From: Spirochaetota bacterium
GTDB lineage: Bacteria; Spirochaetota; UBA4802; UBA5368
Length of the DNA: 64,000 nt
Assembly: GCA_035477215.1 (NCBI GenBank)
Contig: DATIKU010000016.1
Span: forward strand, 34,706-98,705
Reading direction: 5' to 3'
Below, piece by piece: positions 43,010 through 52,391 of this stretch. The notes below the pieces were generated by a model. That model made no database searches and was not told where the DNA came from. It worked only from the letters and a program-made list of their open reading frames with translations. Numbering within the stretch: position 1 is the stretch's first letter; the number at the start of each line of letters is the position of its first letter. The position numbers and the translations under genes are program-made.

Positions 43010-43603
43010 TTAACCGTCGGCCCGGCCCCGTGCAGAACGGTGCGCCCCGGACGCTCCGCCCCTCATCCGGACGGGAAGTGAGCCCTCGTGCCCGAGAAGC
43101 AGCTCTTTAATGCCCGTCCCGCCGGAGAAACGCCCGATACAGCCATCTGATTTGATAACCCTGTGACAGGGAATAAACACCGGAAAATCGTTTTTCGCCA
43201 TGCAATTACCCGCAAAGCGCGCGCCGCCCTCGAACCCGGCCCGACACGCGAGGTCTCCATAGCCGATCGTCCGCCCGAACGGCACCCTGAGCAGCGCGCG
43301 ATATATCGCCCTCTCGCCCTCGGTGTAAGCCGAAAGATCCAGCGGCGGAATGGGGGCCTTCATCCCATGGACATACGCGTCCAGGAATTTAAGCGCGGTA
43401 CGTAGCGGCGCATTGCGTCTGCAGGGGATTCCCCTGATCAGCGCCTTCTCATCGATCCCGCCCTCGAAGGCGGCAAGCCGAAGCGCCACGTCATCGGCGA
43501 AAATGAAGAAGGGCCCGGAAGGAAGTTCGAATGTTTCATGACAAAGGCCGTTCAGGCGCGCGAGGCGCGCGTATGATGGAGAGACATCAGCGTGGTTGTC
43601 CAT
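43010..43603 (-). CDS. ogt: Methylated-DNA--protein-cysteine methyltransferase
   Basis: 197 residues. The active-site motif IPCHRVIKSDGCIGRFSGG holds the acceptor Cys, and VPFGRTIGYGDLACRAG supplies the helix-turn-helix; the N-terminal half (ADDVALRLAAFEGGID) is the usual cap domain. It repairs O6-methylguanine by suicidal transfer of the methyl group. The ATG overlaps the end of ribF by 17 bases. The C-terminal 20 residues (MRGGASGAHRSARGRADG) are an unusual extra tail. Confidence 0.93.
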   Translation of the reverse strand: MDNHADVSPSYARLARLNGLCHETFELPSGPFFIFADDVALRLAAFEGGIDEKALIRGIPCRRNAPLRTALKFLDAYVHGMKAPIPPLDLSAYTEGERAIYRALLRVPFGRTIGYGDLACRAGFEGGARFAGNCMAKNDFPVFIPCHRVIKSDGCIGRFSGGTGIKELLLGHEGSLPVRMRGGASGAHRSARGRADG

Positions 43604-44528
43604 AAAGCGCCTCTATTGCCGTTATGCGATCATTCTCGAGCTGGGCGACAAGCTCCCTGACCGATGCGAAGCGGACCTCCTCGCGCAGGCGTTCGACGAA
43701 CTCCACCTCCATGCTTTTTCCGTAGAGGTCTGCGTCGAAGTCGAAGATATTGACCTCGATGGTCCTGTGAACGCCGTCGAAGGTTGGATTGGTGCCGATG
43801 TTCAGCATACCCTTTAGCGAAGGCTCGTCCTCCACCCGGACCCGCACTGCGTAAACCCCGTCGCCCGGGATCACCTTGTCGCGGTCTTCCGGAACGATGT
43901 TGGCGGTGGGGAAGCCGATCTTCGCCCCCCGCCCGGCGCCCGCCGCCACGGTGCCCCGCAGACCATAATCCCGTCCCAGGAGAGCGGAGGCGAGCCTGAC
44001 GTTGCCGTCCTCGATTTCGGTGCGTATCCATGTCGACGACACGGGCCGTGAATAAAAGTTCTTCGGCTCGACCCGGGTAACGCCAAAACCGCGCGATTTA
44101 GACAGCTCGCGCAAGAAGTCGATCGTGCCCCCGCGGTTTTTACCGAAGGCATGGTCGTATCCGACCACGATATCGATCACGCCTATCTTCTTTAACACTA
44201 TTTCGTTAAAAAATTCCGCGGCGTTCATCTCGGCCATATCGTGCGTGAAGTCCAGGAGCACGACGTTTTCGATACCGCAGTCGCCGATGACGCGCAGCTT
44301 TTCGTCGGTCGTCGTGAGGATCTTCGGCGGCGTCTGCGGAGTGAGTACCTTGCGCGGGTGGGCGCCGAATGTCATGACGATCGCGTCGCCGCCCTTCCGC
44401 CGGGCGATATTCAGCATGGTCGAGAAAATCCGTCGATGCCCCAGGTGCGCGCCGTCGAAACTCCCCAGCGTAACGACCGGGTTCTTGAAATAGCCCTTCT
44501 CCCCGGGAATGCCGCGCAGTATATTCAT
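43587..44528 (-). CDS. ribF: Bifunctional riboflavin kinase/FAD synthetase
   Basis: 313 residues. N-terminal FAD synthetase with [33 protein letters not shown] and [15 protein letters not shown]-terminal riboflavin kinase with [33 protein letters not shown], and [13 protein letters not shown]. Converts riboflavin to FMN then FAD. Start ATG 44526-44528 overlaps the aroK/aroC stop by four bases, and its stop overlaps ogt by 17, so it is firmly within the operon. Chorismate synthase upstream needs reduced FMN, which makes the coupling sensible. Confidence 0.95.
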   Translation of the reverse strand: MNILRGIPGEKGYFKNPVVTLGSFDGAHLGHRRIFSTMLNIARRKGGDAIVMTFGAHPRKVLTPQTPPKILTTTDEKLRVIGDCGIENVVLLDFTHDMAEMNAAEFFNEIVLKKIGVIDIVVGYDHAFGKNRGGTIDFLRELSKSRGFGVTRVEPKNFYSRPVSSTWIRTEIEDGNVRLASALLGRDYGLRGTVAAGAGRGAKIGFPTANIVPEDRDKVIPGDGVYAVRVRVEDEPSLKGMLNIGTNPTFDGVHRTIEVNIFDFDADLYGKSMEVEFVERLREEVRFASVRELVAQLENDRITAIEALYGQPR

Positions 44529-46123
44529 CGTACGCCTTTGATCTTCCGCTGAATTTCAAGCGCATCCAGGAGCACGATCGCCGCCATCGCCTCCACCACC
44601 GGCACGATGCGGGGAACGATGCAGGGGTCGTGTCGTCCCTCAACGCTGATGGAACGGCTGTTTCCGTCGGTATCGACCGTATCCTGCCCGCGGAATATCG
44701 ACGGTGTGGGTTTCACCGCGACGCACGCGACGATGTCCGCGCCTGTTGTGATACCGCCGAGTATGCCGCCGGCGTTGTTCGAAAGAAACGCTCCGTCGCG
44801 CATCGGGTCGTTGTTTTCGCTTCCGCGCAGGCGTGCCGACTTGAAGCCCGCGCCGATCTCCACACCCTTTACCGCGCCGATGGAAAAAAGCGCCATCGCG
44901 AGGCGCGCGTCGATCTTATAAAACACCGGATCACCCAGCCCCGCCGGAACGCCCCTCACCACAAGCCTCACAACGCCTCCCACCGAATCTTTCTCCGCGC
45001 GCGCGCGGATGATCGCCTCCTCCATCAACTTCGCCGCCGAGGGATCGGCCGCGCGGACCGGGTTGCTTTCGATAAAACCCAGGTCCTCAACCTCTCCCCG
45101 GATGCCGGCGATCTCCTGTGCGAAGGCGGTGACGGAGATGCCGTGCTCCGCAAGGAGCTTTTTCGCGACGGCCCCGGCGGCCACCCTTCCCGCCGTCTCC
45201 CTCCCCGACGAACGGCCGCCGCCACGGTGATCTCGAATGCCGAACTTCTTCCAGAGGGTGAAATCGGCATGGCCGGGCCGGAAAACATCACGGATCGCTT
45301 CGTATTTCGAGGAATCCTGGTCCTTATTATATATCAGCATGCATATGGGCGCGCCGGTGGTCTTTCCCTCGAACACGCCCGATAGGATGTGTACGCGGTC
45401 CTCCTCCGCGCGCGGCGTCGTAACGGCGCTCTGGCCCGGACGCCGCCGGTCAAGCTCGCGCTGTATATCCACCTCCGACAGCTCGACCATCGGCGGCACT
45501 CCATCGAGCACCGCCCCCACGGCGGGCCCGTGGCTTTCGCCGAAGGTCGTTACGCGCAACACCTCGCCGAACGAGCTCGGGGAGCGCATGCGTAAAAGCA
45601 TCGCGCCGGCCACCCGGTCCATGATCAGCCGGTGCGCGTCGTTTTCGTTTTCCGGGGTTACGGCAAAGACGATGTCGGCCAGGTGCTCCGTCGCCTCGTA
45701 GAGCCGGCGGACCCGTTCCTGGTATTCCGACAACCCGTCCGCGCGCGAGAGGAAGGGCGGAAGGCCGACCCTTTGCAGCCGGTCCCAGAGCAGGTGAATC
45801 GGCGCCTTGATGAGCACGAGGATGGAACCTGAGGCGAGAAGTTCACGGGATTCCGGATCGAGCATGGTGCCGCCGCCGGTGGCGATCACGCACCAGTCGC
45901 GCGCGGCGATGTCGGCAACCGCCCGGGCCTCCCGCGCGCGGAAGGACGCCTCCCCCTCGATCGAACAGATATCCCGGCAGCTTCGACGCTCGCCGGTCTC
46001 GCCGAAGTAGAGATCCTCAAGATGGAAGTCGGTTTCGATAAATGGAAGACCGGTGCTCTCGGCGAGCAAGCGTCCGATTGTGCTCTTCCCGGAGCATTTT
46101 GGTCCTGTCAGTATGATCTTCAT
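44525..46123 (-). CDS. aroKC: Shikimate kinase-chorismate synthase fusion
   Basis: 532 residues in a single frame. Residues 1-175 are shikimate kinase: [20 protein letters not shown] (P-loop), [17 protein letters not shown] and an Arg lid ([14 protein letters not shown]). Residues 180-532 are chorismate synthase: [29 protein letters not shown], the FMN-contacting [21 protein letters not shown], and [17 protein letters not shown]. Two non-adjacent steps of the shikimate pathway are on one chain, with the EPSP synthase step (AroA) made elsewhere. Start ATG 46121-46123; the end overlaps ribF. No other aro gene is in the window. Confidence 0.95.
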   Translation of the reverse strand: MKIILTGPKCSGKSTIGRLLAESTGLPFIETDFHLEDLYFGETGERRSCRDICSIEGEASFRAREARAVADIAARDWCVIATGGGTMLDPESRELLASGSILVLIKAPIHLLWDRLQRVGLPPFLSRADGLSEYQERVRRLYEATEHLADIVFAVTPENENDAHRLIMDRVAGAMLLRMRSPSSFGEVLRVTTFGESHGPAVGAVLDGVPPMVELSEVDIQRELDRRRPGQSAVTTPRAEEDRVHILSGVFEGKTTGAPICMLIYNKDQDSSKYEAIRDVFRPGHADFTLWKKFGIRDHRGGGRSSGRETAGRVAAGAVAKKLLAEHGISVTAFAQEIAGIRGEVEDLGFIESNPVRAADPSAAKLMEEAIIRARAEKDSVGGVVRLVVRGVPAGLGDPVFYKIDARLAMALFSIGAVKGVEIGAGFKSARLRGSENNDPMRDGAFLSNNAGGILGGITTGADIVACVAVKPTPSIFRGQDTVDTDGNSRSISVEGRHDPCIVPRIVPVVEAMAAIVLLDALEIQRKIKGVR

Positions 46124-46156
46124 GAATTAATAAAATCCTCGCGCGGCCAATCCGGA

Positions 46157-46606
46157 CTAAAAGAGCCGGTCGCTGTCCAAAAGGATTGTGACGGGGCCCC
46201 GGTTGACAAGGTTCACCATCATGTCGGCCCCGAACACTCCATGCTCCACGATCGGGTGGAGCATGCGACAGTGAGCGACGAAACGGTCGAACATCTCCCG
46301 GGCCGGTCCGGGCGGCATCGCCTCGGAATAGGACGGACGCCTCCCCCTGCGCGCGTCGCCGTACAGCGTGAACTGCGAGACGAGAAGGAGTCCTCCCCCG
46401 GTTTCCGACAGAGTATGGTTCATAACGCCCGATACATCGTCGAAAATCCTCAGACCCAGGAGCTTGCCGGCGATATATTCGATATCCGCATCGGTATCGT
46501 CACGATGGAAACCGACCAGCGCGAGCATACCCCCGCCGATGGAGGCCACAGTCGAGCCGTCAAGCTCCACGCCGGCCCGCAGTACTCTCTGAACCACCGC
46601 CCTCAT
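46157..46606 (-). CDS. dtd: D-aminoacyl-tRNA deacylase
   Basis: 149 residues, normal size. Signature motifs SQFTLYGDARRGRRPSY and VNLVNRGPVTILLDSD (the cross-subunit Gly-Pro) with RVLRAGVELDGSTVASIG at the N-terminus. It hydrolyses D-amino acids mischarged on tRNA, and Gly-tRNA(Ala). 33 bases precede the aroK/aroC start, so it lies in the same operon. Fits the nearby D-amino-acid deacylase at 34.3 kb, though the two are not adjacent. Confidence 0.95.
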   Translation of the reverse strand: MRAVVQRVLRAGVELDGSTVASIGGGMLALVGFHRDDTDADIEYIAGKLLGLRIFDDVSGVMNHTLSETGGGLLLVSQFTLYGDARRGRRPSYSEAMPPGPAREMFDRFVAHCRMLHPIVEHGVFGADMMVNLVNRGPVTILLDSDRLF

Positions 46607-46654
46607 GGAAAATAGCGAACCGGGAATAGTGAAACCGGAAACCGGGGGGACCGG

Positions 46655-46969
46655 CTATTTCAGTTTCTGGCTCAGCACGTTTTCCGGCTGAACCCCTATC
46701 ATCCGCTCCGACTCGTTGCCGTCGGCGAAGAGAATCAGTGTGGGGATCGAGCTGATGCCGTACTTCTGCGCGATCTGCGGGTTCTCATCGGTATTGAGCT
46801 TGGTTATCTTCGCACTGATGGTCCCGGACTGTGCAAGCCGCTCCAGGATGGGGGTCTGCATCCTGCAGGGACCGCACCACGGGGCCCAGAAATCCACCAG
46901 CACCTTGCCCGGGGCCTCCAGGACCTCCTTGTTGAAATTGCCGTCGTTTACCTCAAGAATACCAGCCAT
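46655..46969 (-). CDS. trxA: Thioredoxin
   Basis: 104 residues from ATG 46967-46969 with GGAGGAG upstream. The active site WCGPC is at residues 31-35, cis-Pro loop ISSIPTLILFADG near 75-87, matching cytoplasmic thioredoxin; there is no signal peptide. Reduces protein disulphides, including MsrA and MsrB. First gene of a long minus-strand run (trxA-dtd-aroKC-ribF-ogt-DUF493); a good promoter precedes it at 47003-47031. Confidence 0.96.
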   Translation of the reverse strand: MAGILEVNDGNFNKEVLEAPGKVLVDFWAPWCGPCRMQTPILERLAQSGTISAKITKLNTDENPQIAQKYGISSIPTLILFADGNESERMIGVQPENVLSQKLK

Positions 46970-47002
46970 ATCTCCTCCTCTTTCCTCGCCGCAACTCACT
47001 TT

Positions 47003-47031
47003 TAATTAATTGAACGAGCGGAGTATGTCAA
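47003..47031 (-). promoter_or_regulatory. Sigma70 promoter for trxA and the downstream operon
   Basis: Minus strand TTGACA and TAATTA with a 17-base spacer, 34 bases above the start codon. Confidence 0.65.
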
Positions 47032-47063
47032 TACAATTTGAACGCCCGGGTCAAATAATCCCT

Positions 47064-47092
47064 TTCATTATTCGCCCGGCGCGTCCGATAAT
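47064..47092 (+). promoter_or_regulatory. Candidate promoter for the 215-residue secreted protein
   Basis: TTCATT at 47064-47069 and GATAAT at 47087-47092 with a 17-base spacer, 72 bases above the start. Confidence 0.4.
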
Positions 47093-47164
47093 GAAGTCAG
47101 GCGCTCCAGGTCCCGTCCCGGGCACCATGACGGCCCGCGACATCTTACAGCGAGGATTCACACC

Positions 47165-47812
47165 ATGAAACGATTCATCGAGGGATTCCTGGCGATATGC
47201 GTTCTGGCGGCATGCGTATCGCTTTTCGCCCAGACGGCCCCCGCCCGGAGGACCCCGCCGCCCCCGGCAATGGAAACCCCGGCCGCCAGAGAAGCCCCGA
47301 AGACCACGGGCAAATCAATAGAAGGCTTCAGCAAAACAAAATGGGGCGATACTCTGAACTCGGTAAGGAATAACGTACTGGGCAAAATCACCTACACCGA
47401 TGAAAAGAAAATCATCACATCGCGCGACGGGGATATAGAATATATTTACGGCTTCTTTGCCCGCGAGACCGCCCCCGCGGCCGATACCGGAGATGCCGCG
47501 GCCGCGGAAATCGAACCGCGCCTCTATTATGTTGCCGTGCGTTTTCCCTATCTTGCCATGGACGAGGTGAGCCGGCGCATTCAGGAACAGTATGGACCGT
47601 TTACCGGAGAGACGCTCAAGGACAATCAGGGCGCCAGGATATGGGATTCTGAAAAAACGACCGTCGTCATGTGGGTGGACAGGTACGAAAAGAAACCATA
47701 CAGCCGGAAGATCACCTATGTGGGAAAGGATATCGCGAAGGATGTGAACAAGTACCAGGAAGAGGTGTTCAGCCGCACCGAGATCGAGATCCTGAAGCGG
47801 CTTAGGCCCTGA
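47165..47812 (+). CDS. Secreted protein of unknown function
   Basis: 215 residues. Signal peptide (MKRFIEGFLAICVLAACVSL to FAQ) and a Pro/Ala-rich linker (ARRTPPPPAMETPAAREAPK), then a folded domain with conserved-looking strands (LYYVAVRFPYLAMDEVSRRI, TTVVMWVDRYEKKPYSRK). The first Cys of the signal peptide region (LAAC) might be a lipobox, but the cleavage site at FAQ fits better. No family recognised. A strong terminator follows. Confidence 0.72.
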   Translation: MKRFIEGFLAICVLAACVSLFAQTAPARRTPPPPAMETPAAREAPKTTGKSIEGFSKTKWGDTLNSVRNNVLGKITYTDEKKIITSRDGDIEYIYGFFARETAPAADTGDAAAAEIEPRLYYVAVRFPYLAMDEVSRRIQEQYGPFTGETLKDNQGARIWDSEKTTVVMWVDRYEKKPYSRKITYVGKDIAKDVNKYQEEVFSRTEIEILKRLRP

Positions 47813-47861
47813 CCCGCCGCACTGCGCGGGAGGGCCGGCCCTTTTCCCCGCGGCCCGGCAG

Positions 47862-47886
47862 AAGGCGGATCAGAACGATCCGCCTT
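47862..47886. terminator. Terminator between convergent genes at 47.8 kb
   Basis: 10-bp perfect stem AAGGCGGATC and GATCCGCCTT with a 5-base loop, followed by TCGTGTTTT on the plus side. Eight bases later the large minus-strand fibre gene ends. Confidence 0.7.
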
Positions 47887-47893
47887 TCGTGTT

Positions 47894-50800
47894 TTAAAGG
47901 TGCGCCACAAACACCGAAATGGTTCCCATTCCCCCGGAGAGCCCGTCGAGCGCCTTTCCGATAACGGTGCCGATTTTGGCGAACGAGTCGATCTCCCCGG
48001 CCATGCCGCAACCCGGCGTCTCCGATGTCACGATGAGATCGCCCGGGCGTATCGGGCGACCGCGCGCGTCGACCTTGCAGAGCACCCTTCCGGCAAGCGC
48101 CACCGGATACGCCTTCCGCGATTCGCCGGTATTGTCAATCACCAGCGTCGGATTTCCCGAAACGATCCCGACGACCGATCGCATGTATGCGCCGCTCGAA
48201 CGCGACAGTACGCCGCCCCCGACCGCGCTTGCCGTGAGGATGTCGCCCGGGGAGATGTAATCGATATCATCGACCTCGAACATCTCCACGATATTCGCCG
48301 GGAACGAGCCCTCCCGGCTCCGGTTGTGGACCCGCATCCTGCCATGGAACTCGGATGAACCCTTCACCAGGAGCGCCTCGCCATTGCCCACCAGGTTCAC
48401 CGTGTCGTCGAAATCGCCGATCGAACCATATCCGTCCGCGACCAGTGAATAGGAATGTTCGCTGGCGAACACCCCGCCCGCGCCGAACCGCGAAACGCCG
48501 ATCACCCCGCAACCGCGCGGCCCTGCCTCGCCGTTGCCCGGAGACTGCCCCTTCACCCCGGCGAATGCGCCGTGGCCGATGACGCCCCACGAGCGTTGTG
48601 CGCCATCCGGACAACCCGCAGACACTCCGATCACGCCGACCGAGCCGTCGCCGGGGGATTCGTTTTTCGCGTATACCACCGCCGAGGAGTCCGGCGGCGG
48701 CGCTATCCCGACGAAGGCCTCACTGCGCTTCTCGGTCACGCTTATCGTGCCGGAATGGCCGGAATATGCGTGCACCAGCGGCGCGTAGTTATGCGCATGG
48801 GGAAGCGGTTCCCTGGGGTCCGAAAGCCGCGCGTCGTCGGACTGAAGTACCGCCCCCTTCTTAATCTCCCCGTTTGCGGCGAGGACCACTATACCCGGCG
48901 CGCTCTCGGTCGCGTTTTTCAGCCGACGGTCGTTCCCCTGCACCACCACGCCCGCGGCATCCTCGCCGTCCTCCGCGAGCTCGACAATGCCCTTCGCCAA
49001 CGTCGTCGCGTTTTTAAGACGCCGGTCGTTTCCCTGGACAACAACCTCCCCGGCATCCTCACCGTCATCGGCAAGCTCGACGATTCCCTTCGCCGTCGTC
49101 GTGGCGTTTTTAAGACGCCGGTCACTCCCCTGCACTGCGGTCAGCGCAACCTCCTCGCCGTCCTCCGCGAAACGCAGAATGCCCCTGGCCGTCTCGCTCG
49201 CGTTTTTGAGCCGCCGGTCGCTCCCCTGAACCACCACGCCCTCGCGGTCCTCCCCGTCTTCCGCAAGCTCGACAATACCCTTCGCCGTCGTCGTTGCGTT
49301 TTTAAGGCGCCGGTCGCTCCCCTGCACGGCGATAAGCGGATCATCCTCGCCGTCTTTCGCGAAACGCAGGATGCCCATGGCCATCGTCGTCGCGTTTTTG
49401 AGCCGCCGGTCGCTCCCCTGTACGGCGATAAGCGAATCATCCTCGCCGTCTTTCGCGAAACGCAGAATGCCCATGGCCGTCTCGCTCGCGTTTTTAAGAC
49501 GGCGGTCGTTCCCCTGTACCACAACGCCCCCACGGTCTTCCCCGTCTTCCGCAAGCTCGACAATACCCTTCGCCTTCGTCGTCGCGTTCTTTAGCCGCCG
49601 GTCGTTTCCCTGAACTGCGGCCAGAGATGAATCTTCGCCATCCTTCGCGAAACGCAGGATGCCTTTGGCCTTCTCGCTCGCGTTTTGCAATCGCCGGTCG
49701 TTCCCCTGCACCGCCACGCCCGCGGCATCCTCGCCGTCCTCCGCAAGCTCGACAATGCCCTTCGCCATCGTCGTCGCGTTTTTCAACCGCCGGTCGTTCC
49801 CCTGCACCGCCACGCACTCGGCATCCTCACCGTCCTCGGCAAGCTCGATGATTCCCTTGTTGATAGTCGTACCGTTGCGGAGCCTCCGGTCACTTCCCTG
49901 TACCACGCACTCGGAGTTGTTCTCACCGTCCCCGGCGAGGCGGCAGATGCCGTGCGAGGTCGTTGTCGCCTTTTTCAGGCGGCTGTCCGTACCCCGGACA
50001 ACGCTCATGTCAGAATAGACCGCATCGGGACAGAGACGGACGATCCCGTAGGTGTTTTCCGTGGCTTCCGCGAGCCTCGAATCGCTCGCCTGCACGACAA
50101 CACCGGGCTTGTTCTCCCTGTCATAGGCAAGCCGCACCACCCCTGGACGCAATTCCGAGGCCGGTTTGAACCTCGAATCGGACGACTGCACGGCGAAACC
50201 CGGTCTGTCGTCGCCGTCCTCGGCAAGCTGTACAATACCCTTGAAAATCGTGGTCGCGTCGCGGAGGCGCCGGTCGCTCGCCTGCACAACGGTGCCGAGC
50301 GAATCGCCACCGTCGCGGGCCAGCCGCACCACGCCCGCCTGGAAGATGGAAGCCTGCGGAGTCAGCTCGCCTATGTTATGCGTATGCGCTATTTCGAAAG
50401 GGGCGGCGCTCACGGCGAAGCCCGCCAGGCGCGCGCCGAAGGTTTTTGCTCCAAGCGAAATCGTGCTCATCTCGACGCGCACATAGCGCGCAGGCGTCAC
50501 CACCGCCTCGTGGAAATAGGCCATCGAGGGCTGCGCGCTGAAATATTTTTCCTCGAAAAGCGGGGCCCACACAGTGCGGTCGGTGCTGACCTCCACGTAA
50601 AAGCTTTCCGGAAAACCGTGGGGCGCCACACCGGCGGAGACGAGCCATATTCCGTTTACCTGCAATACCCTCCCCAGGTCGAGCTCCACATGCTCCCGCG
50701 ACTGTCCGGTACGGATCTCCGATTCCCAGAACGTATCGTCGTTGCCGTCGAGCAGACGCGCGGGCAGGAATTCGTACGAAGAATGGCTCGACGCGCTCAC

Positions 50801-51256
50801 CTCCCGGGCACCGCCGATCCCCGCTCTGATCGATCCTATTTCCGAGAAGAACTTCGCCCCCGTCTTCCGGGGCCTGACAATATACAGGCGGATGAAGCGA
50901 ATCAGGGCGAGGGGCATATCGAGACGGTAGACGAGGCTCTCTTCCATCTCGTATTTTCTCTCGCTCTGCACCACCCTCCATACCCCGCCATCTACGCTCA
51001 CCTCGACCCTGAAGTCGTGGGGAAATGTCGTTTTCCCCGCAGGCGCCGCGCATATCTCCACGCAGTCAACGGGAACAACCTCCCCGAAATCGACGATGAC
51101 GAACTCGGGAACGATCGAATTGCTCTTCTGGGTGCTCCAGTATCCCCCATCGGCAAGCACGGCCGATGGGGAATGTTCTTCATCGAGCTGGCTTGAAAAG
51201 GCGGAAACCGTACCGCCATGGATTTTTCGTATACTGACGTTTACAGGCTCCATCAT
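47894..51256 (-). CDS. Large fibre-like protein: two discoidin domains, 16 tail-fibre repeats, C-terminal head domain
   Basis: 1120 residues, ATG 51254-51256 with GGAG upstream. Residues about 5-145 and 150-285 are two F5/8 type C (discoidin) domains (EFVIVDFGEVVPVDCVEICA, and HVELDLGRVLQVNGIWLVSA with FYVEVSTDRTVW). Residues 306-817 are 16 tandem units of exactly 32 residues with the core KGIVELAEDGED and VQGNDRRLKNATT, resembling the phage tail-fibre repeat family. The C-terminus (818-1120) holds glycine-rich GVIGVSAGCPDG-type repeats and ends with YPVALAGRVLCKVDARGRP and SFAKIGTVIGKALD, a module found at the end of other beta-helical or phage-like proteins. No signal peptide is obvious. 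Likely a trimeric adhesin or fibre. No structural phage genes surround it. Confidence 0.82.
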   Translation of the reverse strand: MMEPVNVSIRKIHGGTVSAFSSQLDEEHSPSAVLADGGYWSTQKSNSIVPEFVIVDFGEVVPVDCVEICAAPAGKTTFPHDFRVEVSVDGGVWRVVQSERKYEMEESLVYRLDMPLALIRFIRLYIVRPRKTGAKFFSEIGSIRAGIGGAREVSASSHSSYEFLPARLLDGNDDTFWESEIRTGQSREHVELDLGRVLQVNGIWLVSAGVAPHGFPESFYVEVSTDRTVWAPLFEEKYFSAQPSMAYFHEAVVTPARYVRVEMSTISLGAKTFGARLAGFAVSAAPFEIAHTHNIGELTPQASIFQAGVVRLARDGGDSLGTVVQASDRRLRDATTIFKGIVQLAEDGDDRPGFAVQSSDSRFKPASELRPGVVRLAYDRENKPGVVVQASDSRLAEATENTYGIVRLCPDAVYSDMSVVRGTDSRLKKATTTSHGICRLAGDGENNSECVVQGSDRRLRNGTTINKGIIELAEDGEDAECVAVQGNDRRLKNATTMAKGIVELAEDGEDAAGVAVQGNDRRLQNASEKAKGILRFAKDGEDSSLAAVQGNDRRLKNATTKAKGIVELAEDGEDRGGVVVQGNDRRLKNASETAMGILRFAKDGEDDSLIAVQGSDRRLKNATTMAMGILRFAKDGEDDPLIAVQGSDRRLKNATTTAKGIVELAEDGEDREGVVVQGSDRRLKNASETARGILRFAEDGEEVALTAVQGSDRRLKNATTTAKGIVELADDGEDAGEVVVQGNDRRLKNATTLAKGIVELAEDGEDAAGVVVQGNDRRLKNATESAPGIVVLAANGEIKKGAVLQSDDARLSDPREPLPHAHNYAPLVHAYSGHSGTISVTEKRSEAFVGIAPPPDSSAVVYAKNESPGDGSVGVIGVSAGCPDGAQRSWGVIGHGAFAGVKGQSPGNGEAGPRGCGVIGVSRFGAGGVFASEHSYSLVADGYGSIGDFDDTVNLVGNGEALLVKGSSEFHGRMRVHNRSREGSFPANIVEMFEVDDIDYISPGDILTASAVGGGVLSRSSGAYMRSVVGIVSGNPTLVIDNTGESRKAYPVALAGRVLCKVDARGRPIRPGDLIVTSETPGCGMAGEIDSFAKIGTVIGKALDGLSGGMGTISVFVAHL
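48806..50341 (-). repeat. 16 tandem 96-bp coding repeats
   Basis: Each unit encodes one 32-residue fibre repeat. Units 6-15 are highly similar and fall in two types, one with KGIVELAEDGED and one with KGILRFAKDGED, alternating irregularly. Units 1-5 and 16 are more diverged. All units stay in frame, so recombination or slippage would change fibre length only. Confidence 0.9.
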
Positions 51257-51287
51257 TTATCTCCGGACGCGGGAATAACGCCCGTCG

Positions 51288-51317
51288 ATCATCCCTTTCG
51301 AGTAAGGGTATTGTCAA
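51288..51317 (-). promoter_or_regulatory. Candidate promoter for the fibre gene
   Basis: Minus strand TTGACA with GATGAT 18 bases downstream, 31 bases above the start. The -35 shares TTGTCAA bases with the divergent promoter at 51311. Confidence 0.5.
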
Positions 51318-51339
51318 ATATTTTATTGGGTGTTAAAAA
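51311..51339 (+). promoter_or_regulatory. Candidate promoter for the 332-residue gene
   Basis: TTGTCA at 51311-51316 and TAAAAA at 51334-51339, 17 bases apart; -35 overlaps that of the divergent fibre promoter. Confidence 0.5.
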
Positions 51340-51356
51340 GTGATTGATAAAACGCC

Positions 51357-52355
51357 GTGCCGAACATACCTTCCCGGCGTATGGATTTCATCGAACAGGC
51401 AACCCCGCGGGGCATAACGCTCAAGGTATTTCCGAAAAAGTGGAATTATCTCGCGTTCGACCGGAAGGGCAAGTCGATATACGCCGACGCCTCGGGCCTG
51501 AAGGTATTGCACAGGGTTTCGCTCGTCGTTTTCGTGGGCGAAAATTTTATCATCAAGAACACCGCCGGCGCCGAGATGTCCTTCCTGAAGGCCACCAGGG
51601 GCCAGATCGTCATTCCTTATGCGGACACGGTCGCGGACCGCAGACAGCGCTACATCTTCATCCCCACCGAAAGCGATATCGACCTCATACCGGTCAGGCT
51701 GAAGGGCCTCCGGGACATTTCCATGCTGGTCCGCGAAATCGAGACCGGGACCAGGCCGGACCACATCGTGGTGAGCGGCTCTGTGACGCGCAACGACATC
51801 ATCATCATTAAAAACAGGCTCGCCGGCGCGCATATCATCCTCGTCGGCGGAAAAGGCGCGGAGGGCGGGGAGGCCGGGGACGAAAGCGAAATCAACAGTT
51901 TCGGAAGCCGGCGCGCCACCGAGGTGGCGAAAGACTTAAACATCAACACGATGTCGAACAATCCGGTCTTCCTTGCGCGCATCCATCTACGGGAAATGGA
52001 TATTTCCAAGGTCAACCAACTCATCCTCGATTTCGACCTTTCGCCCATCGAGGCGGAATATATACTCAGCTTTGTTGCGACCATGCTGTCCAAGCGCGAT
52101 ACCGAGGAGGACATCCGTAAAAACGCCTCCAAGCTTGAAGGCATACACGGCTCGCTCCGGTTTTACATTCACCTGCTGGGCAAAAACGAGGCCGAGGTTC
52201 GCGCAATGATCGAGGCCATGAACGACGCCAACCTCCTCGCCTCGTTTTTTACCCTTATCGCCAAGGTAAAGCTGCTCTACCCGGGCACGGACGACCAGCT
52301 GCTTTTCACCGAATTCGAAAATCTGTTGTACGAAAAAAAATCCAGCCTTCAGTAA
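51357..52355 (+). CDS. Hypothetical protein, 332 residues
   Basis: Starts at GTG 51357, with a possible ATG at 51381. No signal peptide or transmembrane segment. A beta-rich N-terminal half (GENFIIKNTAGAEMSFLK, RYIFIPTESDIDLIPVRL) and a helical C-terminal half (RDTEEDIRKNASKLEGIHGS, EAEVRAMIEAMNDANLLASF). I recognise no family. It is divergent from the fibre gene with a shared promoter region and 36 bases from the phospholipase D gene downstream. Confidence 0.6.
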   Translation: MPNIPSRRMDFIEQATPRGITLKVFPKKWNYLAFDRKGKSIYADASGLKVLHRVSLVVFVGENFIIKNTAGAEMSFLKATRGQIVIPYADTVADRRQRYIFIPTESDIDLIPVRLKGLRDISMLVREIETGTRPDHIVVSGSVTRNDIIIIKNRLAGAHIILVGGKGAEGGEAGDESEINSFGSRRATEVAKDLNINTMSNNPVFLARIHLREMDISKVNQLILDFDLSPIEAEYILSFVATMLSKRDTEEDIRKNASKLEGIHGSLRFYIHLLGKNEAEVRAMIEAMNDANLLASFFTLIAKVKLLYPGTDDQLLFTEFENLLYEKKSSLQ

Positions 52356-52391
52356 AATAACTGACCGCTCGCACGGAGACATCGCCCAAAT

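Noticed and set aside
48806..50341. CRISPR-like array
   Set aside because: Repeats are contiguous 96-bp coding units without spacers and stay in frame.
49685..51196. 503-codon frame opposite the fibre gene
   Set aside because: Antisense artefact of the repeats; its product is an Arg/His-rich repeat with no fold-like pattern.
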